Shown in pieces: positions 1-5,495 of a stretch of 5,495 nt of DNA (the stretch's first letter is position 1; each line of letters begins with the position of its first letter). This DNA comes from CAMEON01 sp045643785 (lineage in GTDB: Bacteria > Bacillota > Clostridia > Oscillospirales > CAG-272). The position numbers and the translations under genes were made by a program. A model generated the notes under the pieces. The model did not search any database and was not told the origin of the DNA. It was given only the letters and a program-made list of their open reading frames with translations. The stretch lies in NCBI GenBank assembly GCA_045643785.1, contig JAZRFR010000233.1, positions 1 through 5,495 on the forward strand, read 5' to 3'.

Positions 1-3
1 TAA

Positions 4-43
4 AACTTAAAAAAATATTATCAAATAATCTTTTTTAAAAGTT
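4..43. repeat. AT-rich imperfect inverted repeat
   Basis: AACTT, an A-run and TATTA (4-20) face TAATC, a T-run and AAAAGTT (26-43) around a short loop, with a two-base offset in the runs and one mismatch. It could be the outer end of the repeat element at 57-92 or a terminator for a gene left of the window. It is AT-rich enough to arise by chance. I see no gene in 1-182. Confidence 0.35.
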
Positions 44-56
44 CTTGAAAAGGGGT

Positions 57-92
57 CTGGGGGAAAACTTCTTTCAAGAAGTTTTTCCCCAG
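57..92. repeat. Long inverted repeat, probable palindromic intergenic element
   Basis: The arms are 57-73 (CTGGGGGAAAACTTCTT) and 76-92. They match over 17 positions with a single G-T wobble and only two bases between them. The preceding AAAAGTTCTTGAAAAGGGGT recalls the AAAGTTTTTGGGG stretch beside the palindrome at 913-942 read on the minus strand, so the two may be diverged members of one element type. No T-tract follows on either strand directly. Confidence 0.7.
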
Positions 93-137
93 GCGTTCTC
101 TCGCTCCCCTGCAAGCCCCAATTTGAACATTATTCTC

Positions 138-171
138 AAAAAGAGAGCGCCTCCCAAATGGGAAGCGCTCT
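138..171 (-). terminator. Intrinsic terminator after ntpD
   Basis: An inverted repeat AGAGCGC ... GCGCTCT (144-150 with 165-171) continues inward through one mismatch to a T-A pair and CCC/GGG around an AAAT loop. On the minus strand the stem is followed by C and five T (142-138), 12 bases after the ntpD stop. On the plus strand the same stem is followed by GATTTTTTC, so it could also stop transcription arriving from the left. Confidence 0.85.
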
Positions 172-182
172 GATTTTTTCGC

Positions 183-857
183 TTATTTTTCCTCGTCCTC
201 GTCCTGCGCCATCTGCTTCTGTTGGGCGGCCAGCATCATATCCTTGACCTTCATGAGTCTGGTCGTGTTCCCTCGCTCGTTCTCCTCCAGCTTCATCTTG
301 ATGGTCTTGATGGTCTCGAGGTAGCGGGGCATCATGATATACTCCAGGGCGTTGACGCGGCGGCGGGTCTTTTCGATCTCCTCGGCCAGCATCTGGGCGG
401 TCTTTTCCATCTCCGCCAGCTTGACGAGATCCGCCAGAATATCGTTGAGCTCTCTGGCGGCGGCGTCCAGCTCGCCCGAGGTGAAGGCCATACCGTAGTT
501 GTAGCCGTCGGCGCCTCCTTCGGAAAGCACCTGCAGGGAGAACACGGGAACCGTCACGCTCATGACGTTCTTGTAGCTGACGTCCAGCTTACCCTCTTTT
601 TTAGGCAGAATCAGGGCTTCCTTGAGCATATTGGGGCTGGCGGTGGCCGCGGCGACGCCAAAGCTGCCGTACACCTTTGCCAGGGAGGCCTCCACCCGCT
701 CGCGGAGTTCTTTATTCTCGCGGACGACCTCGAGGAATTTCTTCATGAGCTCGTCGCGCTTATCCTTGAGCAGTTTGTGGCCGCGGCGAGCCGTGGTATA
801 GCGCGCCTGCACCTTTTTCAGTTCCATCCGCGTGGGATTCACTCTAAGTTCTGCCAT
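183..857 (-). CDS. ntpD: V/A-type ATP synthase subunit D (central rotor stalk)
   Basis: This gene encodes the 224-residue D subunit, the long antiparallel coiled coil that forms the rotating shaft inside the A3B3 hexamer and, with subunit F, passes torque to the membrane ring. The start MAELRVNPTRMEL is typical of the family. Other signatures are GHKLLKDKRDELM (26-38) in the N-terminal helix and RRRVNALEYIMMPRY (165-179), followed by the IKMKLEENERGNTTRLMKVKD stretch in the C-terminal helix. The middle (about 65-125) forms the short beta-containing tip. The C-terminus is very acidic (219-223). Length is normal. It is the last gene before a terminator, so it closes the operon in this window. 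The 123-base gap upstream is much longer than the ntpA-ntpB gap and holds a palindromic repeat; I see no clear promoter there, so expression probably depends on read-through across the lipoprotein gene. Confidence 0.97.
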   Translation of the reverse strand: MAELRVNPTRMELKKVQARYTTARRGHKLLKDKRDELMKKFLEVVRENKELRERVEASLAKVYGSFGVAAATASPNMLKEALILPKKEGKLDVSYKNVMSVTVPVFSLQVLSEGGADGYNYGMAFTSGELDAAARELNDILADLVKLAEMEKTAQMLAEEIEKTRRRVNALEYIMMPRYLETIKTIKMKLEENERGNTTRLMKVKDMMLAAQQKQMAQDEDEEK

Positions 858-864
858 GGTTCTG

Positions 865-870
865 TCCTTT
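865..870 (-). promoter_or_regulatory. Ribosome binding site of ntpD
   Basis: AAAGGA on the minus strand lies 7 bases before the ATG at 857. It fixes the ntpD start. An in-frame ATG at 944 would add 29 residues translated from the palindromic repeat, which have no resemblance to subunit D. Confidence 0.8.
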
Positions 871-890
871 CGTGGGGGAACGAAGAACGA

Positions 891-903
891 GGGGCTCTGC
901 CCC
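891..903. repeat. Short GC hairpin GGGGC-TCT-GCCCC
   Basis: This is a perfect 5-base-pair inverted repeat around a 3-base loop, 34 bases before the ntpD start. Together with the larger palindrome at 913-942 it makes the ntpD leader heavily structured. It is probably part of the same intergenic element. Neither hairpin covers the ntpD ribosome binding site at 865-870. Confidence 0.6.
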
Positions 904-912
904 TGTCCCCCG

Positions 913-942
913 GTCAAGACCCTTTTGCAAAAGGGTCTTGAC
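913..942. repeat. Perfect 30-base palindrome in the lipoprotein-ntpD gap
   Basis: The 30 bases are a perfect inverted repeat; the left arm is GTCAAGACCCTTTTG and the right arm is its exact reverse complement. The RNA would form a strong hairpin of about 12-13 base pairs with a tiny loop. On the minus strand it is followed by a G-rich run, not a T-tract, so it is not a standard intrinsic terminator. It may stabilise the 3' end of the upstream message or mark a palindromic intergenic repeat. The flanks (an AAAGTTTTTGGGG stretch on the minus strand just before it, and GGGGCAGAGCCCC after it) resemble multi-copy intergenic elements I recall from Clostridia. That link is from memory and untested. 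Confidence 0.8.
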
Positions 943-980
943 AATCCCCAAAAACTTTGGAAATCGGGTATGCTTGGGAA

Positions 981-3317
981 TTACTTTTCGATGAGCTTGA
1001 TGCTCTTGATATACATGGTATCACCCACGGTGGACTGATCGTAGAAGTCCACGCGGATGAGGTTGATGTCGCCCGTCCAGTAGGAAAGCTTAGTCAAATC
1101 GATGGTAATGGTATGGTACTCTCCATCCTTGGTAATGGGGCACATGACCTGGTACTTGGCGTCGGGACCTGTGACGTCACCCACGCAGAGGAACACCTGG
1201 AGATTGACCGCCTTATTCGATGTATCGGTGGGGCTCTTGTAGGTGATCTCCATCGCCTTATAGTCATCCGCCTTCAGGAGGGGCATGGACTGACCAAAGG
1301 AGAGGTAGAACAGGGCGTCGCCCCCCGTCACCACAGCCTTCAACGCTGCTTCGGCTTCGTCATAGGTAACCGTTGCGCTGTTGGTACTGGAAATGGCATC
1401 CTTGGTAAATGCCTGGGAGAAGTCCAGATTCGTGTAGTCCAGTTCCTGCAGTCCCTCGATCTTAAAGAAGGCGTCCTCGGGGTTATCGGTGACCACGACC
1501 TTGATCTTGCAGGTCTTTTTCTTGAGGGTCAAGGTGACCTCGGTCTCGCCCGTCTTCAGGGCGGTGACGATACCCTTGTCGTTCACGGAAATGATGCTTT
1601 CATCATACCCCGTAAAGGTCATAACGTCGGTTTGCTCGTCGGACACGTAGTATTCCGTAAAGGAGCCGTCACCCCAGGTCATCTGCGCGCGGAGCTGAGG
1701 CTTATAGATGGAACGCTCGTGCAAGTAAATGGTGTAGGTATCGTGGACGGGGGTCAGCTCCACGGCCTGAGCAGGTCTGCCGGGCTTGGTTCCCTCTTCG
1801 GTGACACAGATGTGGAACAGGAAGGAGATATCCTCATACCAGACCTCCACGGCTGTGGTACCCACGCCTACGAGGGTAACCGTCCAGTCAGCGTTGTCAA
1901 TGGTACAGACCGACTCGTCATACACCTTGAAGGTGATACCCTCGGCGCCTCTCTTGAGGGTGGTCTCCTCAAAGTAGGCATCGTATTCACGGACACGGAG
2001 GATGAAGGACTTCTTATCCAGCGAGTAGGTGTAGACGTCCTTATCGGGGCGGATCATGGCGACATAGCGGTCTTCCTTGGCCAGAGCCTCACCGCGGACA
2101 AAGGTTTCATTCAGACAGGGCTTGGTGCGCTCGGCATTCATATCGTTGCTGTCAGACAGCTTCAGGGTAATGGGCTGAACGCGGGTGTTCCAGGTGCCCC
2201 AGCCCTCACCGTGAGCGTAGATCACGCGGAGCTTGTCGGCATCCTCGGAGAGCTTGATGTGGCCGTTTCGGCGAGAGGAGATACCGGCGTTATGCAGGTG
2301 GGTCAGAGTTCCCTCGCGGACGGCGTCCACCAGGGTGAATTCCATCCCGTCATCCGACTCGTACACGGCGATCCAGCTGGAGGGACCCATACGGGAGCCC
2401 GTGGCGATGCCAATGAACTTGCCCCACTCCTCCACGTACTTGACGTCGATGGAGTCGGTGTTCTTCTTGACGGCGCTGCCGTGGTTTTGGATGGTGGCAG
2501 GCCAGTTCTCGTCGGTGGCGTCTGCGGTAGCCACCATGGTATACTCACCCGAGGGGGCGGCGTTGGTGTAGTAGATATACAGGGTGCCGTTCAGCTCCAC
2601 GAAGGAGGGCTCACCCATACCGAACTTGCCGTAGGCCTCATCGTAGTAGAAGATGGGCTGAGGCTCGTAGCCGCCCCAACCGCTGCCGTTCCACTTTTCA
2701 AAGGGACCGTCGGGGTTCTTGGAACGGGCGACGAAAACGTTGTTGCAGGAGCCGGTCTCGTTGAGGGTGGAGGTGTAGCCCAGGTAGTAGTAGCCGTTGA
2801 AATAGACCACACCGGGGTCACAGTTGGAAAAGTGATCCATGGAGCCCTGGGTAGGAGTCAGGACGATCTTCTCGTCGGTCCAGGTCTCACCGCCGTCGGG
2901 GGAGTGGCGGTAGGAGATCCAGTCCCATTCGCCCGGAATGGTACCCACGCAGGCGAAGTAGGCATCCACCGAGCCGTCGTCGTTGTAGAGGTAGGTCACG
3001 CCGTAGCGGTAGCCCCAGCTCTGATCCTCGGGCAGCTGATAGATATCGTAACCCAGGCCGGTGACCGCCATGTCAATATCCTTGGAGAGATCGGGAGCCA
3101 CGGTTTCAATGCGGTTGACCTCGAAATAATCCTCCTCGGTCTCAGCGGCGGTTTCGGAGGTGGTTTCGGAGGTGGTTTCATCGGTTGCGGTGACGTCCTC
3201 CGCAGAGGTATCGGCGGGATCGCCGGTACTGACGGGATCGGCAAGCTCCGTACAACCCGCCAATAACGCGACGGTCAGCAGAAGGGACAATCCCAGGAGA
3301 ATCAAATGCTTTTTCAT
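981..3317 (-). CDS. Secreted lipoprotein with GH43-like beta-propeller, two Big-like domains and C-terminal beta-sandwich
   Basis: This 778-residue protein has a lipoprotein signal peptide (MKKHLILL start, hydrophobic core, lipobox LAGC with Cys22), so it should be lipid-anchored on the outer face of the membrane. A Thr/Ser/Glu-rich linker follows (about 23-62). Residues about 85-400 look like a beta-propeller of the GH43-like or sialidase-like kind. They contain an Asp-box SPDGGETW (139-146), a weaker SDDGMEF (321-327), a DPGVVYFNGYYYLGYTS strand pair (Asp167) and GEPSFVELNGTLYIYYT (Glu236) that recall the DP and E positions of GH43-type enzymes. Two Ig/Big-like domains follow (about 415-506 and 516-610; the second carries DESIISVNDKGIVTALKTG). 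The C-terminal domain (about 612-778) ends in a YWTGDINLIRVDF and GDTMYIKSI pattern that resembles galactose-binding-like or carbohydrate-binding sandwiches. Glycan binding or hydrolysis is an inference; substrate and activity cannot be read. Its place between ntpB and ntpD is unusual. Confidence is high for the gene and lipoprotein nature, moderate for the propeller family. Confidence 0.88.
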   Translation of the reverse strand: MKKHLILLGLSLLLTVALLAGCTELADPVSTGDPADTSAEDVTATDETTSETTSETAAETEEDYFEVNRIETVAPDLSKDIDMAVTGLGYDIYQLPEDQSWGYRYGVTYLYNDDGSVDAYFACVGTIPGEWDWISYRHSPDGGETWTDEKIVLTPTQGSMDHFSNCDPGVVYFNGYYYLGYTSTLNETGSCNNVFVARSKNPDGPFEKWNGSGWGGYEPQPIFYYDEAYGKFGMGEPSFVELNGTLYIYYTNAAPSGEYTMVATADATDENWPATIQNHGSAVKKNTDSIDVKYVEEWGKFIGIATGSRMGPSSWIAVYESDDGMEFTLVDAVREGTLTHLHNAGISSRRNGHIKLSEDADKLRVIYAHGEGWGTWNTRVQPITLKLSDSNDMNAERTKPCLNETFVRGEALAKEDRYVAMIRPDKDVYTYSLDKKSFILRVREYDAYFEETTLKRGAEGITFKVYDESVCTIDNADWTVTLVGVGTTAVEVWYEDISFLFHICVTEEGTKPGRPAQAVELTPVHDTYTIYLHERSIYKPQLRAQMTWGDGSFTEYYVSDEQTDVMTFTGYDESIISVNDKGIVTALKTGETEVTLTLKKKTCKIKVVVTDNPEDAFFKIEGLQELDYTNLDFSQAFTKDAISSTNSATVTYDEAEAALKAVVTGGDALFYLSFGQSMPLLKADDYKAMEITYKSPTDTSNKAVNLQVFLCVGDVTGPDAKYQVMCPITKDGEYHTITIDLTKLSYWTGDINLIRVDFYDQSTVGDTMYIKSIKLIEK
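3150..3179 (-). repeat. 12-base tandem repeat in the lipoprotein linker
   Basis: The plus strand reads GGTTTCGGAGGT twice without change (3150-3161 and 3162-3173), followed by half a unit, GGTTTC (3174-3179). On the coding strand it encodes Glu-Thr-Thr-Ser units (residues 47-56) in the linker between the lipid-anchored Cys22 and the propeller. In-frame repeats of this kind can gain or lose units by slippage and so change stalk length without breaking the gene. Confidence 0.85.
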
Positions 3318-3325
3318 GATCGTAT

Positions 3326-3331
3326 TCCTTT
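3326..3331 (-). promoter_or_regulatory. Ribosome binding site of the lipoprotein gene
   Basis: AAAGGA on the minus strand lies 8 bases before the ATG at 3317. It selects this ATG, which opens directly into a Lys-Lys signal peptide, over an in-frame Met 11 codons upstream at 3350 that would bury the site inside the gene. The 49-base gap to ntpB shows no intrinsic terminator and no convincing -35/-10 pair. Confidence 0.75.
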
Positions 3332-3366
3332 CATTAAAGAGTGCGGTCAAATCTCCAAAGAGAAGC

Positions 3367-4740
3367 TTACTTGATGGGCCAATACTTCTCCACCAGCTCG
3401 GGCTTGATACGCTTCATTTCCGAACGGGGCAGGATGGAGAGCAGCTCCCAACCGAGATCCAGGGTCTCCTCAATGGAGCGGTTCTCGGTAAAGCCCTGGT
3501 TGATATATCTCTCCTCAAAGGCGTCGGCGAACTTGGCGTAGAGACGGTCCATGGGGGTCAGGGCGGCCTCGCCCAGCACCACCATCAGCTCCTTGGCCTC
3601 CTTACCTCTTGCGTAGGAGGAGAAGAGCTGGTTCATGGTACCTGCATGATCCTCGCGGGTCTTGCCCACACCGATACCCTTATCCTTCAGACGGGACAGG
3701 GAGGGGAGCACGTCCACGGGGGGCATATAACCCTTGCGGTACATTTCGCGGGAGAGGATGATCTGTCCCTCGGTGATGTAGCCGGCCAGGTCGGGAATGG
3801 GGTGGGTCTTGTCGTCCTCGGGCATGGAGAGGATGGGGATCATGGTGATGGAGCCCTCGGAGCCCATCTTACGGCCTGCGCGCTCGTACATGGTGGCCAG
3901 GTCGGTGTAGAGGTAACCGGGATAGCCGCGGCGACCGGGAACCTCCTTACGGGCGGCGGACACCTCGCGGAGGGCCTCGGCGTAGTTGGTGATGTCGGTC
4001 AGGATGACCAGCACGTGCATATCGCACTCAAAGGCCAGGTACTCGGCGGCGGTCAGCGCCATACGGGGGGTGGAAATACGCTCGATGGCCGCGTCGGAGG
4101 CCAGGTTGATGAAGAGAACGGTGCGGTCGATAGCGCCCGTCTTCTTGAAGTCGGAGATGAAGAAATCGGCTTCCTCGAAGGTGATACCGATGGCGGCAAA
4201 GACCACGGCGAACTTGGAATCCGAGCCGCGAACCTTCGCCTGTCTGGCGATCTGGGCGGCGAGGTTTGCGTGGGGCAGACCCGAGCCCGAGAAAATGGGC
4301 AGCTTCTGACCACGGACGAGGGTATTCAGTCCGTCGATGGTGGAAACACCCGTCTGGATGAACTCGGAGGGGTAGTAGCGGGCGGCGGGGTTGATGGGAG
4401 TGCCGTTGATGTCCAGGGACTTGTCGGGGATGATGGGCGCGCCGTCGTCGATGGGCTCACCCATACCGTTGAACACGCGACCCAGCATATGCTCGGACAC
4501 GGGAAGCTCCACGCCGTGACCCGTAAAGCGCACCTTGGACTCGGCCAGGTTCAATCCTGCCGAGGACTCAAAGAGCTGTACCAGGACGTTACGGCCGTTG
4601 ACCTCCAGCACGCGGCAACGGCGGACGTCACCGTTGGGGAGCTGGATCTCGCCCAGCTCGTCGTACTTGACACCCTCCACCTGCTTGACCAGCATGAGGG
4701 GGCCGGCGACTTCTTCTATGGTTTTGTATTCTCTAATCAT
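3367..4740 (-). CDS. ntpB: V/A-type ATP synthase subunit B (non-catalytic nucleotide-binding subunit)
   Basis: This gene encodes the 457-residue B subunit, which alternates with subunit A in the A3B3 hexamer of the V1/A1 motor. The start MIREYKTIEEVAGPL is the usual family N-terminus, and an N-terminal beta-barrel is followed by the RecA-like core. At residues 151-157 the P-loop position reads SGSGLPH and lacks the GKT signature, as expected for the non-catalytic subunit. VPGRRGYPGYL lies at 267-277 and YERAGR at 285-290. PSLSRL includes Arg350, which corresponds by family knowledge to the arginine finger that reaches into the catalytic site of subunit A (Arg350 in Enterococcus hirae NtpB, from memory). 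Length and motifs are normal and the protein should be functional. It lies 18 bases after ntpA. The usual next gene, ntpD, is displaced by a 2.3-kb lipoprotein gene that begins after a 49-base gap with no hairpin terminator, so read-through is likely. Confidence 0.98.
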   Translation of the reverse strand: MIREYKTIEEVAGPLMLVKQVEGVKYDELGEIQLPNGDVRRCRVLEVNGRNVLVQLFESSAGLNLAESKVRFTGHGVELPVSEHMLGRVFNGMGEPIDDGAPIIPDKSLDINGTPINPAARYYPSEFIQTGVSTIDGLNTLVRGQKLPIFSGSGLPHANLAAQIARQAKVRGSDSKFAVVFAAIGITFEEADFFISDFKKTGAIDRTVLFINLASDAAIERISTPRMALTAAEYLAFECDMHVLVILTDITNYAEALREVSAARKEVPGRRGYPGYLYTDLATMYERAGRKMGSEGSITMIPILSMPEDDKTHPIPDLAGYITEGQIILSREMYRKGYMPPVDVLPSLSRLKDKGIGVGKTREDHAGTMNQLFSSYARGKEAKELMVVLGEAALTPMDRLYAKFADAFEERYINQGFTENRSIEETLDLGWELLSILPRSEMKRIKPELVEKYWPIK

Positions 4741-4748
4741 GTTCTGAA

Positions 4749-4754
4749 TCCTCC
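4749..4754 (-). promoter_or_regulatory. Ribosome binding site of ntpB
   Basis: GGAGGA on the minus strand lies 8 bases before the ATG at 4740. It sits in the short ntpA-ntpB gap and supports the ATG at 4740 over an in-frame TTG at 4758, which would start right at the ntpA stop and would have the ribosome binding site inside the coding region. Confidence 0.8.
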
Positions 4755-4758
4755 ACAA

Positions 4759-5495
4759 TCAGACCAGCTTGGCAGCCTGAACCAGCTCGTCCAGCTGCTC
4801 GGTCATCTCGGCGGTGATCTTTTCTGCCTCGGCCTTGTAGGTAGCGTAGGGCACGGCCTTGAAGCGGCCGATGCGCTCGCGGACGGGCAGGTTGGAAAGC
4901 TTCTCGATATCGGCGCCGTCGGCAATGGCACGGCGAGCCTTGTCCTCAAAGGCGAAGACCAGCTCCATCATGGCGTACTGCTTATCCAGGGCGGTGTAGC
5001 AGTCCTCGTCCTCGAAGGCGTTCTGCTGGAGGAAGTCCTCACGGATGGAGCGGGCGGATTCCAGGGTCAGGCGATCCTCGGCGGACAGAGCATCCACACC
5101 CACCAGCTTGACGATCTCGTTGAGGGAGTCCTCCACCTGGAGGGTCTTGAGGCAACGGCCGGTGAACTCCATCCACTTGGGGGAGACATGCTCGGCGAAC
5201 CAAGGCTCCAGACGGTCGCGGTAGAGGGAGTAGGAATTGAGCCAGTTGATGGCGGGGAAATGGCGGCGGTAGGCCAGGGAGGAGTCCAGCCCCCAGAACA
5301 CCTTGACGATACGCAGGGTTGCCTGGGTTACGGGCTCGGAAATATCACCGCCCTGGGGAGACACGGCACCGATGGCGGACAGAGCGCCCATACGGCCGTC
5401 GGAGCCCAGGCAGACCACCTGACCCGCGCGCTCGTAGAACTGAGCGAGACGGGAGGTGAGGTAAGCGGGATAGCCCTCCTCACCGGGCATTTCCT
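4759..5495 (-). CDS. ntpA: V/A-type ATP synthase catalytic subunit A, C-terminal part (5' end outside window)
   Basis: This is the C-terminal 244 residues of the catalytic subunit of a V/A-type ATPase, the cytoplasmic motor that couples ATP turnover to Na+ or H+ movement through the membrane sector. Conserved family stretches are visible. Counting from the first visible Met (5490), there is PGEEGYPAYL directly after it, then FYERAG, SPQGGDISEPV at about 44-54 and RRHFPAINW at about 75-83, followed by the helical C-terminal domain. The P-loop lies upstream and cannot be checked. The frame continues to the window edge with a Glu codon before that Met, so the Met is internal and not a start. Full-length family members are roughly 590 residues, so a little over 40% is present. 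The gene ends in TGA, 18 bases before ntpB, which points to one transcript. Nothing looks damaged in the visible part. Confidence 0.96.
   Translation of the reverse strand, partial: EMPGEEGYPAYLTSRLAQFYERAGQVVCLGSDGRMGALSAIGAVSPQGGDISEPVTQATLRIVKVFWGLDSSLAYRRHFPAINWLNSYSLYRDRLEPWFAEHVSPKWMEFTGRCLKTLQVEDSLNEIVKLVGVDALSAEDRLTLESARSIREDFLQQNAFEDEDCYTALDKQYAMMELVFAFEDKARRAIADGADIEKLSNLPVRERIGRFKAVPYATYKAEAEKITAEMTEQLDELVQAAKLV

Noticed and set aside
222..941. A 239-codon plus-strand open frame opposite ntpD
   Set aside because: It is the same in-register antisense effect. The minus-strand frame is an unmistakable subunit D.
913..942. Intrinsic terminator for the lipoprotein gene
   Set aside because: The stem is strong, but on the minus strand it is followed by CGGGGGACAGGGG and not by a T-tract.
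858..944. N-terminal extension of ntpD by 29 residues
   Set aside because: The extension is translated palindromic repeat sequence, and the ribosome binding site at 865-870 would be inside it. The family N-terminus begins at MAELRVNPTR.
957..3266. A 769-codon open frame on the plus strand opposite the lipoprotein gene
   Set aside because: Its codons lie exactly opposite the lipoprotein codons, so it stays open simply because TTA, CTA and TCA are avoided in the sense gene. Its product is a Gly/Val/His/Asp-rich shadow without recognisable domains, starts at TTG and has no proper ribosome binding site.
3318..3350. Upstream Met (3350) as start of the lipoprotein
   Set aside because: It would place 11 polar residues before the signal peptide and has no good ribosome binding site, whereas the ATG at 3317 has AAAGGA at 8 bases.
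3318..3366. Possible promoter in the ntpB-lipoprotein gap (a TTGACC on the minus strand)
   Set aside because: The only AT-rich hexamer nearby (TTTAAT) is just 6 bases away, and at 17 bases the sequence is a poor -10 (GAATAC) that overlaps the ribosome binding site.
3986..4309. Open frames opposite and overlapping ntpB on both strands
   Set aside because: They are Arg/Ser/Pro-rich shadows of ntpB in other frames with no start context or domain resemblance.

Overview
The window is a stretch of minus-strand genes from a bacterium that is probably a gut-type member of the Clostridia (Oscillospiraceae-like). That placement is an inference from three things: a bacterial V/A-type ATPase operon of the Enterococcus/Clostridium Ntp kind, a secreted lipoprotein with Big-type Ig-like domains, and GC-rich palindromic intergenic elements. 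No ribosomal RNA or other firm taxonomic marker is present.

Layout in transcription order (right to left): the C-terminal part of ntpA, catalytic subunit A (5495 to 4759, cut by the window edge); an 18-base gap; ntpB, non-catalytic subunit B (4740 to 3367); a 49-base gap; a 778-residue secreted lipoprotein with a GH43-like beta-propeller, two Ig/Big-like domains and a C-terminal beta-sandwich (3317 to 981); a 123-base gap holding a perfect 30-base palindrome; ntpD, central-stalk subunit D (857 to 183); and a hairpin terminator (144-171). A second palindromic element and an AT-rich inverted repeat fill the last 100 or so bases at the left edge. No intergenic stretch exceeds 300 bases.

A, B and D are core parts of the soluble V1/A1 motor. 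A and B form the ATP-hydrolysing or ATP-synthesising hexamer and D is the rotating shaft. In most bacterial operons of this type A, B and D are adjacent. Here a large envelope lipoprotein gene sits between B and D, in the same direction, with its own good ribosome binding site and no visible terminator or promoter separating it from ntpB. This is the main oddity of the window. The lipoprotein gene shares the codon habits of its neighbours: by my reading TTA, CTA and TCA are absent from ntpB and ntpD and occur only once in the lipoprotein gene, inside its signal peptide. It therefore does not look like a recent foreign arrival.

I found no CRISPR array, transposase, tRNA, riboswitch or convincing promoter. 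The long open frames on the plus strand are in-register antisense shadows of the real genes.
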